From: CBDCVN01 sp965223045
Lineage (GTDB): Bacteria; Deinococcota; Deinococci; Deinococcales; Trueperaceae
DNA: 64,000 nt
Assembly: GCA_965223045.1 (NCBI GenBank)
Contig: CBDCVN010000013.1
Coordinates: 372,001 to 436,000, forward strand
Reading direction: 5' to 3'
The notes under the pieces are model-generated. The model did not search any database and was not told the origin of the DNA. It worked only from the letters and a program-made list of their open reading frames with translations. The translations under genes were made by a program, and so were the position numbers. Of this stretch, positions 56,459 through 64,000 are shown piece by piece; positions within the stretch are counted from its first letter, which is position 1; each line of letters begins with the position of its first letter.

Positions 56459-56510
56459 GTGTAAAAGTTTTTGTGAATCACTTAGGAGTAATTTAGTGTT
56501 TATAGGTAGT
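56459..56510. repeat. dispersed repeat, family C (left piece)
   Basis: GTGTAAAAGTTTTTGTGAAT through TATAGGTAGT aligns with the start of the intact copy at 35670. It is cut off by the IS5-like inverted repeat at 56511. Confidence 0.75.
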
Positions 56511-57513
56511 AGAGTTGTTCGGAAATAAATAGTTTAAACAATCAAAAAATTCCAAAGCCCCCCACAGACAGCTATAACGCTATCTGCAAAACCTGTCTTG
56601 CGATTCCGAAAGGCATGCACTAGTATATTAAAGCGTTTCATACCTCCTATGGCATGTTCTACATATATCCTTGCTTTGCCCAGCCTTTTATTCCTCTCCT
56701 TCTCTGCTTCTGTTAGCTCTGGATTAGGATTCTTTTTACTCTTCCTTGGCTTTTTCTTTGGTATCGCTGCTCCTATCCCATAATCCTTGTTTATACCTTG
56801 ATAACCTGAGTCTAGATTTGCTCTTTTTCCCTCCTCTTTCAGCCAGCCTTGTTTAGGTGGAAACTCCTCCTTAAACATCCCATAGTCATGTCTCCGCCCA
56901 GCAAATGTCCTTCCTACATAGATTATTACCTTTCTTCCTGTTGCTATTATTGTGTTTTTTACCGTGTGCCCCTTCTTTTTTCCACTATATAGCTCCTCCT
57001 GCTTTTCTTCTTCACTAGGGCGTCTATGTTTCCTTTCTGTAGCATCAATCAGTATTTTTCTTGCTTCTTCAAGCGCTTCTTTTAACTCCTCAGGTGTATT
57101 GAACTCTCTCTTAGGCAACATACCTAATTTTGCCAAGGCTGCTGAGAGAATTGGCAGCAGCTTATGTACCCAATAGTGTGCACTGGAACGAGACATATCA
57201 AACTTCTCTGCTAATTCATCCATTGTAGGATAACTTTTCAGGTAGTAGAGAATAAATTCGAGTTTGTGTTTAGTAGAAGGAAGTTTACTTTTTCTTCCTC
57301 CTCCCCTAGATCGTTCTCTTTCCCCTTTAGCTTGTTGTTCTTCATAGTCTTTTTGACTTTGCTCCTCATATACCTCTTCAAACACTGTCTCTAACTCATT
57401 TATCTTTTCTTCAGGCAAACCTGTCAAGGCTCTTACTTGTCTGTCACTTCTGGTTTTGAAAACTACCATACTAGCTACTATTTTAGCTGATTTGGCTATT
57501 TCCGAACAACTCT
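56511..57513 (-). mobile_element. IS5-family insertion sequence
   Basis: It is bounded by 17-bp perfect inverted repeats AGAGTTGTTCGGAAATA (56511-56527) and its reverse complement (57497-57513). AGT occurs directly on both sides (56508-56510, 57514-57516) as a 3-bp target duplication. It contains one transposase gene and sits inside a family C repeat. Confidence 0.9.
56534..57469 (-). CDS. IS5-family transposase (DDE_Tnp_4 type)
   Basis: The 311-residue protein has a helix-turn-helix region (MDELAEKFDMSRSSAHYWVH) and a DDE catalytic core with aspartates in LIDATERKH and NLDSGYQG and glutamate in YVEHAIGGMKRF. Both ends of the element are intact and no frameshift is seen, so it may be active. 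No CTCGAG palindrome is found in it, unlike in most host genes. Confidence 0.92.
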   Translation of the reverse strand: MVVFKTRSDRQVRALTGLPEEKINELETVFEEVYEEQSQKDYEEQQAKGERERSRGGGRKSKLPSTKHKLEFILYYLKSYPTMDELAEKFDMSRSSAHYWVHKLLPILSAALAKLGMLPKREFNTPEELKEALEEARKILIDATERKHRRPSEEEKQEELYSGKKKGHTVKNTIIATGRKVIIYVGRTFAGRRHDYGMFKEEFPPKQGWLKEEGKRANLDSGYQGINKDYGIGAAIPKKKPRKSKKNPNPELTEAEKERNKRLGKARIYVEHAIGGMKRFNILVHAFRNRKTGFADSVIAVCGGLWNFLIV

Positions 57514-57528
57514 AGTTAGTAGTTAGAA

Positions 57529-59408
57529 CGCATTTTGTCATCAAAAAGTAGGGTTTTTGACCCCTAAAATCCCGTGCTATTTGAGGTTTTAGGGTGAAAT
57601 TATTTTTTATAAAAAATGGCTACATCTCGACCCCCATCAGGTCTAAGATATATTTTTGCTCTTCGTCTGGAACAGTGTTCCGATAAAAAGACATTCCATT
57701 TGTTTCAATTCTATTTCTGGTGATTGTTTTCAGTGTTTCTATTACTTGTACAAACGTCCATCTTCTTTCCCATCCTTTTTTGTCCTTCTTGAACAATGGT
57801 CCTAATCGTTTTTGCATGTGCCACTGCACATAATACGCTAGCATACATAAAAATACATGTGCTTTGATACGATGATCTAGATTATGATACACAGGTCGCA
57901 TTTCTAACTGCACTGTTTTTAAATTGCGGAATGCTTTTTCTACTTGCTCTAGTTTCTTGTAGCTAGTCACAACCTCTTCTTTGTCCATCGTTTTTTCATC
58001 TACTTTGGTTGTTATTACATAACATCCATCTAGATCCTTAGCTTTTGCTATTGCCCCTTCTTTTTTACTCCATAACAGCTTATGTTTGGTTGATTCCTTT
58101 TCTTTATTATCTCCTGTTACTTTCCAACTAATATATTTACCCATTTTGTATTTCTGTAGCACTTTTCCTACTCGTGCTCCCAATACCTCTACAGTTGTTT
58201 TTTGCTTGTAGTTTGCTATTTCTTCAAGCTCCTCAGTCGTCAGTTCAATCAGTTTTTCTCTCGTTTTTGCATCTCGTTTTGCTGATTCAGGGTTTTTGCA
58301 TAAACAGTATCTTCTACTTGGATTTTCAGCGTTTACTACCTCTGTTATCTTCTTTTCATTGAACTCAGATGGCTTTATTATTCCTTTTTCTATTAGTTTA
58401 TGTATTCCAGCCCTTGTTAGTGCTCCTATTGTCTTTACACCTTTTTCCTCTAATTCTTCTGCTATTGCTTCTGTTACCATTCCTCTATCCCCTACAAATA
58501 TCGCTTGCTTTATTTCATACGTCTCTTTTAGTTCTCCTATCTTGTTTGAAACTGTTGTCTGATCCTTAGTATTTCCCTTGAAAACTTCTACTCCTACTGG
58601 ACAACCTTCTCCATTACATATTAATCCTATTACTATTTGTTCATGTTTCTTCTTCCCGTCTCGGTTATATCCATATTTTACCAATTCGCTATTTGTGTAT
58701 TGGCCTTCCAAATAACTGCTCGTGACATCATATAGTACAAGATTTCCATTCTTGAGATGTTTCTTGGCTAACTTCTTCTGAATTCCTTTTTGTCTTGCTA
58801 GCAGTCTATCTAATGCCTCATAACAATGTTTTCTTACATCTGGTCTTCCTTCTACTCCACATTGTTCCCAAAGACTACTATTATTATATTGATTGCATAA
58901 TGCTAACTTGCTTCCAGCAAATATTATCCTACCTATTATCATCGCGCTTATGTTACTCACCCATGGCTGGGGTTGTGAATACATTGCCTTATCTAATCCT
59001 ATTTCCTTAATCATTGACAATATCGTATGACTTGCTCCATATTCTTTACTGCCTACTATTTGTACAGCTTTTGGATTACTTTTAGCAATAACCTCATTAC
59101 GAAAGGTTAGCTGTAACATTTTAAGTTGCTCTAGAGTTTGTCCTGTTATCCTTCCGAATTGTTTGTGTTTTATTTTTCCATCTTCACGATAGCTGCTACG
59201 TATTACTCCTACTGGCTTATCTGTATTCGCATACTGGATCTCTAGGTGCATATTGTTTGTAGTAGCCACTATGGCTACACTATAAAAATATATCCCTATT
59301 TTGTCAATGATATGCTGTGGCTACTTGAAAAAAGTAGAAAAGTGGTGATACTGGCTTTGGTAACAGTGTTTTTGAAAGTGAAAATGGCGTTTTTTCGATA
59401 CAACTTGC
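57529..59408 (-). mobile_element. IS1634-type insertion sequence
   Basis: The element lies between direct copies of GTTAGAA (57522-57528 and 59409-59415), a probable 7-bp target duplication. The ends GCATTTTGTCATC on the left and GCAAGTTGTATCG read inward from the right are imperfect inverted repeats. One transposase fills it. It inserted in the same family C repeat as the IS5-like element. Confidence 0.8.
57620..59269 (-). CDS. IS1634-family (IS4-like) transposase
   Basis: The 549-residue protein has the DDE residues in LVLYDVTSSYLEG, AIFVGDRGM and KKLEQVEKAFRNLKTVQLE, with the long insertion domain typical of IS4-related transposases and an N-terminal region QFGRITGQTLEQLK. It is intact. 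No CTCGAG is seen inside. Confidence 0.9.
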   Translation of the reverse strand: MATTNNMHLEIQYANTDKPVGVIRSSYREDGKIKHKQFGRITGQTLEQLKMLQLTFRNEVIAKSNPKAVQIVGSKEYGASHTILSMIKEIGLDKAMYSQPQPWVSNISAMIIGRIIFAGSKLALCNQYNNSSLWEQCGVEGRPDVRKHCYEALDRLLARQKGIQKKLAKKHLKNGNLVLYDVTSSYLEGQYTNSELVKYGYNRDGKKKHEQIVIGLICNGEGCPVGVEVFKGNTKDQTTVSNKIGELKETYEIKQAIFVGDRGMVTEAIAEELEEKGVKTIGALTRAGIHKLIEKGIIKPSEFNEKKITEVVNAENPSRRYCLCKNPESAKRDAKTREKLIELTTEELEEIANYKQKTTVEVLGARVGKVLQKYKMGKYISWKVTGDNKEKESTKHKLLWSKKEGAIAKAKDLDGCYVITTKVDEKTMDKEEVVTSYKKLEQVEKAFRNLKTVQLEMRPVYHNLDHRIKAHVFLCMLAYYVQWHMQKRLGPLFKKDKKGWERRWTFVQVIETLKTITRNRIETNGMSFYRNTVPDEEQKYILDLMGVEM

Positions 59409-59515
59409 GTTAGAAGTCAGCATAGCTAAGTCCTACTGACTACCGGCTACTGGTTTCTAGCCACTATTTTCAGCTTCACAAGAAAATTCACAATTTATGC
59501 ATAGGTGCTTAGTAT
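59409..59515. repeat. dispersed repeat, family C (right piece)
   Basis: GTTAGAAGTCAGCATAGC through CTACTGGTTTCTAGCCACTA and TTTATGCATA completes the copy begun at 56459. Aligned with the intact copy, the two pieces plus the bridge 57517-57528 reconstruct the whole element. Confidence 0.75.
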
Positions 59516-59609
59516 ACGAAAATATGGCATAATGTGGGTTTTTATGGCATTCTATTGCTGGTTTTTAGCAGTTGTTTTACTAAGAAAAGTGCCTTATAAT
59601 TTGAACTTG

Positions 59610-59699
59610 CAAGTATTCCCCAATGCAAATGCGGAGGGGATAGAGGGTATTGCAGTTTGCCCATAGTGATGGTGACACACCATGCACTCAAAATTGATA
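59610..59699 (+). mobile_element. relic of a TnpB-element right end (copy 3)
   Basis: It is nearly identical to 47912-47998 and still encodes the tnpB tail QVFPNANAEGIEGIAVCP before a stop. Sequence on both sides carries inverted GGCATAAT/ATTATGCC motifs, so a small nonautonomous element may remain. The stretch from 59700 to 59911 holds only the iscR leader. Confidence 0.7.
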
Positions 59700-59911
59700 A
59701 TATGCCATATTATGCCATAGAATCAATAACTGTATACACATAAAATGTAGTTGAGGGACAAGCCCTCTTAGGCCAGTATTTGATAGTGGCTGTGTGTCTT
59801 GGCCGTTTAGGATTGGAAATATTTTAATAAGATTTTTTAATGAATGTTAACGATTTTATCAAAAAACATGACGTGACTCCCTATAACTTACCATAGATTA
59901 GGAGGGTTTTT

Positions 59912-60358
59912 ATGTGGATATCAACAAGAGCACAATATGGTATGCGAGCACTAGTAGAGATAGCTTTGAGTGGTAATAAACCAACTAGCTTGAAGACAGT
60001 TTCTCAAAGACAAAATATTTCTCAGCAGTACCTCGAGCAAATAGTAGCAATCTTACGTAGGGGTGGTATAGTGGAATCCATGCGCGGGGCATATGGAGGA
60101 TACCGCTTAGCAAGGTCTATGGATAACATAACTGCTCTAGAAGTAGTTGAGCTTATGGAAGGTAGTTTGGCCCCGGTAGTTTGTATAGAAGATGAAAATA
60201 AGTGTGAGCACACAGGAAATTGTTCTACAGAAGACCTTTGGCAAAGAGTTGATAGTGCTGTACGTGATGTACTTAGGGGCACAAATCTTGCTCAGCTAGT
60301 GGCGGAAAGAGAACTTATAACTATTGAACCCTTACCAGCAGAATTTACTACTTCATGA
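59912..60358 (+). CDS. iscR: Rrf2-family iron-sulfur regulator, IscR-like
   Basis: The 148-residue protein has the Rrf2 winged helix (about 1-80, with ISQQYLEQIVAILRRGGIV and RGAYGGYRLAR). Three cysteines, C91, C98 and C104, are spaced as the [2Fe-2S] ligands of IscR. It would sense cluster status and repress its operon. AGGAGGG lies before the ATG. The next gene, a cysteine desulfurase, starts within its stop codon (ATGA), so they are coupled. The spacing of cysteines argues for IscR rather than CymR. Confidence 0.9.
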   Translation: MWISTRAQYGMRALVEIALSGNKPTSLKTVSQRQNISQQYLEQIVAILRRGGIVESMRGAYGGYRLARSMDNITALEVVELMEGSLAPVVCIEDENKCEHTGNCSTEDLWQRVDSAVRDVLRGTNLAQLVAERELITIEPLPAEFTTS

Positions 60359-61491
60359 GAGTATATTTGGATTATGCTGCAACCACGCCACTTGACCCAC
60401 AGGTGCTTGAGGCGATGTTACCTTATTTGCAGAGTGATTTTGGTAATCCCTCGAGCTTACACACTTATGGTCAAAAAGCACAGGGTGCTGTTGAAACTGC
60501 CCGTGAAGAGGTTGCTAAAGCTCTAGGAACTAAACCACGCCAAATTATTTTTACCTCTGGTGCTACTGAAGCTAGTAATCATGCTATTCGTTTTGTTACA
60601 CAGCGTCCCAGTGGTCATATTATAACTAGTCAGCTAGAGCATAAGGCAACATTAAGCACTTGTAAATACTTAGCGAAACAAGGTTATGAGGTTACCTATC
60701 TTGCCCCTAATGAGCGAGGTGAAATTACTCCTGAGGCTGTAAAATTAGCCTTGCAGGACAACACGGTACTTATTGCTCTTATGCTAGTAAACAATGAAAC
60801 AGGAGTTATTACAGATATACCTAGCATAGCCCAAATAGCTCATCAAGCTGGAGCCTTGCTTTTTTGCGATGCTGTGCAGGCCTTTGCTAATTTGCCCTTA
60901 AATGTAAAAGAGCTAGGAGCAGATATGCTAGCTCTTTCTGGGCATAAGGTTTATGGTCCTAAGGGTATAGGAGTACTTTATATGCGAGAGGGTTTGGAAG
61001 TAAGGTTAAAACCTTTTTTGCTTGGGGGTGATCAGGAACGTGGTCTTAGGGGTGGTACTTTGAATACTCCTGCTATTGTAGGTATGGGTAAGGCAGCTAA
61101 GCTAGTTGAGGAACGTCAAGAAAGTGACGCCAAAGACATTACTGCTTTGCGAGATTATTTGCAAGAGAAACTTTTGGCTGTAGAGGGAGTGTTTGTGAAT
61201 GCTGCGGATGCTCCCAAAGGACCAAAACATTTAAATGTCAGAGTTCTAGACCTTGATGGGGAAGCTTTGCTTATGGGTTTGGACCAAGAAGGAGTTATGG
61301 CCAGTGCTGGCTCAGCTTGTGCTGCTGGTTCGCTCGAGCCATCACATGTACTAATTGCAATGGGTTTAAAAAGAAGTATTGCTAACTCGAGCTTACGTTT
61401 TTCCCTAGGTAGAGGTGTAACTTATGAAATGCTCGACTATGCTGCGGAAAAATTTGTCAAAGTAGTAGAGCGTTGTCGAAGATACGCTTAG
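60355..61491 (+). CDS. iscS: cysteine desulfurase (IscS/NifS type)
   Basis: This PLP enzyme takes sulfur from cysteine for Fe-S clusters and thio-modified RNA. The 378-residue protein begins MRVYLDYAATTPLDP, has the PLP lysine in SGHKVYGPKG, QLEHKA with the histidine, and the persulfide cysteine in SAGSACAAGSLEPSH. Length is normal. It overlaps iscR by 4 nt. No iscU or other scaffold gene is adjacent, so the scaffold must be elsewhere. Confidence 0.93.
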   Translation: MRVYLDYAATTPLDPQVLEAMLPYLQSDFGNPSSLHTYGQKAQGAVETAREEVAKALGTKPRQIIFTSGATEASNHAIRFVTQRPSGHIITSQLEHKATLSTCKYLAKQGYEVTYLAPNERGEITPEAVKLALQDNTVLIALMLVNNETGVITDIPSIAQIAHQAGALLFCDAVQAFANLPLNVKELGADMLALSGHKVYGPKGIGVLYMREGLEVRLKPFLLGGDQERGLRGGTLNTPAIVGMGKAAKLVEERQESDAKDITALRDYLQEKLLAVEGVFVNAADAPKGPKHLNVRVLDLDGEALLMGLDQEGVMASAGSACAAGSLEPSHVLIAMGLKRSIANSSLRFSLGRGVTYEMLDYAAEKFVKVVERCRRYA

Positions 61492-61513
61492 ATTTAGGTT
61501 ATACTGAAACCTT

Positions 61514-62485
61514 GTGAAGCATATTGCGGTTTTAACTAGTGGTGGTGATGCGCCTGGCATGAACGCTGCTGTTCGTGCTGTAGTGCGTACTGCTGCCTAT
61601 AATAACTTTAAAGTCTCAGGGGTTTATCGTGGTTATCAAGGTCTAATTGAGGGAAATCTAAAAGAACTTGGTCCACGTGATGTTGCTAACATTATTCAAT
61701 GTGGAGGCACTGTTTTAAGAAGTGCACGTTGTCAAGATTTCTATGAACCCCAAGGGCGTGCTAAAGGGGCAGAGATTATTAAAGAAAATGATATTGATGG
61801 TTTAGTAGTTATAGGTGGTGATGGCTCTTTTCGTGGAGCACATTACCTTTATAGTGAGCATGGCGTTCCAACAGTAGGTATTCCAGCTACTATTGATAAT
61901 GACATTTCTGGAACTGATGTCACCATTGGATTTTATACTGCTATGAATATAGCTTTAGAAGCTATTGATAGACTTAGAGATACTGCTGCTAGCCATGACA
62001 GGCTTTTTTTGGTTGAAGTTATGGGGCGCTCTTCCGGGCACATTGCACTTAATGTTGGTGTGGCTACAGGAGCAGAAATAATTCTTATACCCGAGGCACC
62101 TTTTGATATTACTGGGGTCATTAAAGCTTTAGAAGACTTTGCAAAAAGGGGGAAAAGATCAAGCATAATAGTAGTTGCTGAAGGTGCCTATGAAGGTGGG
62201 GCAAATAAACTTGCTCAAGACCTAGAAGGAATTTCTTCTGATTATGAAGTGCGCACCACAATTTTGGGGCATATTCAGCGTGGTGGTGCACCAAGTTCTC
62301 ATGATCGTGTTTTGGCTTCGCGACTAGGCTATTTCGCTATTCAGGCTTTAAGAGAAGGGAAATCTGGAGTTATGGTTGCGGAAAATAGAGGCGATATTGT
62401 TATTGTCCCTTTACGTGAAACGTGGGAAACTAGGAAAAGTGTTGATTTACAACTCTATGAAATTTCTAAAGTATTGGCAACTTAG
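61514..62485 (+). CDS. pfkA: ATP-dependent 6-phosphofructokinase
   Basis: PfkA phosphorylates fructose 6-phosphate in glycolysis. The 323-residue protein shows TSGGDAPGMN and GGDGS for ATP, PATIDNDISGTD with the catalytic aspartate, EVMGRSSGHIA and HIQRGG for the sugar phosphate. It is the normal bacterial length. The start is GTG with no clear ribosome binding site; a TATACT box ends 8 nt before it, inside the iscS-pfkA gap, so a separate leaderless promoter is possible besides read-through from iscRS. Confidence 0.95.
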   Translation: MKHIAVLTSGGDAPGMNAAVRAVVRTAAYNNFKVSGVYRGYQGLIEGNLKELGPRDVANIIQCGGTVLRSARCQDFYEPQGRAKGAEIIKENDIDGLVVIGGDGSFRGAHYLYSEHGVPTVGIPATIDNDISGTDVTIGFYTAMNIALEAIDRLRDTAASHDRLFLVEVMGRSSGHIALNVGVATGAEIILIPEAPFDITGVIKALEDFAKRGKRSSIIVVAEGAYEGGANKLAQDLEGISSDYEVRTTILGHIQRGGAPSSHDRVLASRLGYFAIQALREGKSGVMVAENRGDIVIVPLRETWETRKSVDLQLYEISKVLAT

Positions 62486-62497
62486 GTTCATTAAGCC

Positions 62498-62890
62498 TTG
62501 GCAAAGAAAATGACTGATAAAGATCTAGGATTTTATCAAGCTTGGGTAAATATTCTTGAATGGATGAAAGAGTATGCTCAAAAAAATCAAGAAGCTAAAT
62601 TTGAGAAGGAAGCCGACTTTCCAGATTATATTTACCGTATGGAGCGGCCTTATGATTTACCAACTACTGTTATGAGCGCATCTCTTTCAGATGTGCAAGG
62701 GCAACCAGTACTATTTCTAAATGCTAGTCCGAGGCACAGTTTTTTTAAAGAAGTAATAGTTCATCCTTATGAATCACATAGCTATCGTAAGCTCACCTAT
62801 AACCTTGATAAGAAGAGCTTGGTTGAAGATAAACGAGTTTTTACTAAAGAGATATTGTTTACTCTAGCAGATAAACTTTTTAATGCTTAA
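62498..62890 (+). CDS. conserved-looking small protein, unknown
   Basis: A 130-residue soluble protein, TTG start (an ATG four codons later is possible), 12 nt after pfkA and thus probably co-transcribed. It is rich in aromatic and charged residues, with motifs DFPDYIYRMERPYDLPTTVM and HPYESHSYRKLTYNL, and looks like an alpha/beta domain. No family recognised. Confidence 0.6.
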   Translation: MAKKMTDKDLGFYQAWVNILEWMKEYAQKNQEAKFEKEADFPDYIYRMERPYDLPTTVMSASLSDVQGQPVLFLNASPRHSFFKEVIVHPYESHSYRKLTYNLDKKSLVEDKRVFTKEILFTLADKLFNA

Positions 62891-63012
62891 ATCATAGTTA
62901 TCCAGAGAAGTCTTTTACCTAAAGTTGTGGAATTATGTCATTTCTAGCTCCAAGCACATCTCTAGGATAAAATTACTAAAATTTTGAGCCAATCAATCAG
63001 TTAGAATCAGAC

Positions 63013-63987
63013 ATGTCTTACCTTTTAAGAGTTTGCAAGAGTAACCTAAGATATTTGCTTAAAATTATTTTTTTAAGTTTAGTTTGTATGGCCTGTACAC
63101 AACAAAATTCCATACTGGCCAACGGAGCAACAGACCCTAACTTAAAAGTTGCTTTTATTGGTGACCAAGGATTTGGACCCAATGCTGAGGCAGTACTAAG
63201 ACTTATTCAAAACGAGGGTACTGATATGGTGTTGCATCAAGGTGATTTTGAATATACTCAGAATCCAGATGCTTGGGATAACCAAATAAATAACGTTTTG
63301 GGAGCTAACTTTCCATACTTTGCCTCGGTTGGTAACCATGATATTGAAAAAGAAATGTGGCCAATTTACCAACAAAAGTTGCAAGAACGCCTTAACCGTG
63401 TTGCAGGAGCAAGTTGTTCAGGTGACTTGGGTGTTAACTCGGCCTGCACTTACAAAGGCCTTTTCTTTATTCTTTCTGGCGTGGGTACTTTGGGTAGTGA
63501 TCATGAAGCTTTTATTCGCAATGAGTTAGCTAATGACACGTCATTATGGCGTATTTGTACTTGGCATAAAAATCAAAGGCTTATGCAAGTGGGAGGGAAG
63601 GGTAATGATACTGGTTGGGGTGTATATGAAGCATGTCGGGAGAGTGGTGCAATTATAGCTACTGGTCACGAGCACTCTTATTCGCGCACTCATCTGATGA
63701 GCAGTTTTGAATTTCAAACTGTAGCTGCAACCGATAATACCTTAATTTTAGAAAAAGGGAAGACTTTTGCTTTTGTTTCTGGTTTAGGTGGTAAAAGCAT
63801 CCGTGATCAAAAACTAGATGGTAGTTGGTGGGCTGCTATTTATACTTCTACTCAGGGAGCCAGTTATGGTGCATTATTTTGCACTTTTCATGTAGATGGG
63901 CAACCAGATAAAGCTGAGTGTTATTTTAAAGATATTGAAGGACAAGTACCTGACAGTTTTACATTATTTAGTCAAGTACAGCCTTAG
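63013..63987 (+). CDS. exported metallophosphoesterase (purple acid phosphatase-like)
   Basis: The 324-residue protein has a hydrophobic N-terminal export signal (about 12-28), possibly a lipoprotein at Cys28, although CMAC is not a standard lipobox. The calcineurin-like metal motifs are FIGDQG, HQGDFEY, VGNHD, TWHKNQR and GHEHSYSRTH. It would hydrolyse phosphoesters outside the membrane; the substrate is unknown. A TAGAAT box lies five bases before the ATG with no ribosome binding site. Confidence 0.8.
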   Translation: MSYLLRVCKSNLRYLLKIIFLSLVCMACTQQNSILANGATDPNLKVAFIGDQGFGPNAEAVLRLIQNEGTDMVLHQGDFEYTQNPDAWDNQINNVLGANFPYFASVGNHDIEKEMWPIYQQKLQERLNRVAGASCSGDLGVNSACTYKGLFFILSGVGTLGSDHEAFIRNELANDTSLWRICTWHKNQRLMQVGGKGNDTGWGVYEACRESGAIIATGHEHSYSRTHLMSSFEFQTVAATDNTLILEKGKTFAFVSGLGGKSIRDQKLDGSWWAAIYTSTQGASYGALFCTFHVDGQPDKAECYFKDIEGQVPDSFTLFSQVQP

Positions 63988-64000
63988 GGCACTATATTCC

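Overview
The window is an AT-rich (roughly 60% A+T by eye) stretch of bacterial chromosome, mostly ordinary housekeeping genes with accessory patches between them. The best taxonomic guess is a low-GC member of, or relative of, the Deinococcota. Pointers are a Thermus-like ClpB, a LysK-type deacylase of the LysW lysine/arginine pathway, a SpoIID-like protein in a non-sporeformer context, a receiver-DUF4388 protein, and several promoters whose -10 box lies 6-8 nt before the ATG, as expected for the leaderless mRNAs known to be common in Deinococcus. This is inference; Chloroflexota cannot be excluded. Heme O synthase, SURF1 and CcmC/CcmD indicate an aerobic, cytochrome-oxidase-based lifestyle, and many genes encode exported proteins or lipoproteins.

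Layout. 0.2-13 kb: clpB, a receiver-DUF4388 regulator, a duplicated-domain secreted protein, an AbiEii-type nucleotidyltransferase pair, a UshA-like nucleotidase, an orphan SecD-like domain protein, an Fbp-type ABC ATPase, a GNAT acetyltransferase and a class A beta-lactamase-like hydrolase. 13-17 kb: a 1290-residue exported FN3/PKD/glycine-rich protein. 17-25 kb: purB, spoIID-like, SURF1, ctaB, ccmC-ccmD, pcp-lysK. 25-29 kb: a decayed HEPN-like gene, a NERD-nuclease/SF1-helicase fusion and small orphans. 29-39 kb: gyrA, lon, an SPFH protein and a sensor kinase. 39-46 kb: two large lipoproteins, one with thrombospondin type 3-like calcium repeats plus three cohesin-like domains, the next with a two-loop dockerin motif. 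46-49 kb: a toxin-antitoxin cluster (DUF433/DUF5615, BrnTA, a nucleotidyltransferase pair) in which a TnpB element splits brnT. 49-56 kb: a 2261-residue kinase/ATPase/histidine kinase hybrid. 56-59.5 kb: two insertion sequences stacked inside one dispersed repeat. 59.9-64 kb: iscR-iscS-pfkA, a small orphan and a secreted metallophosphoesterase.

Window-wide signals. (1) The palindrome CTCGAG, often as GCTCGAGC, occurs at about 56 places I could find, about six times a rough composition expectation, and I see none inside the insertion sequences; it resembles a highly iterated palindrome such as cyanobacterial HIP1. (2) At least two families of short palindromic intergenic repeats, one longer dispersed repeat and three copies of a TnpB right end are present. 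(3) The neighbouring cohesin-like and dockerin lipoproteins could form a cell-surface docking pair and are the most interesting candidate system. No tRNA, rRNA, CRISPR array or prophage was recognised. Coordinates of small features were counted by eye and may be off by a base or two.
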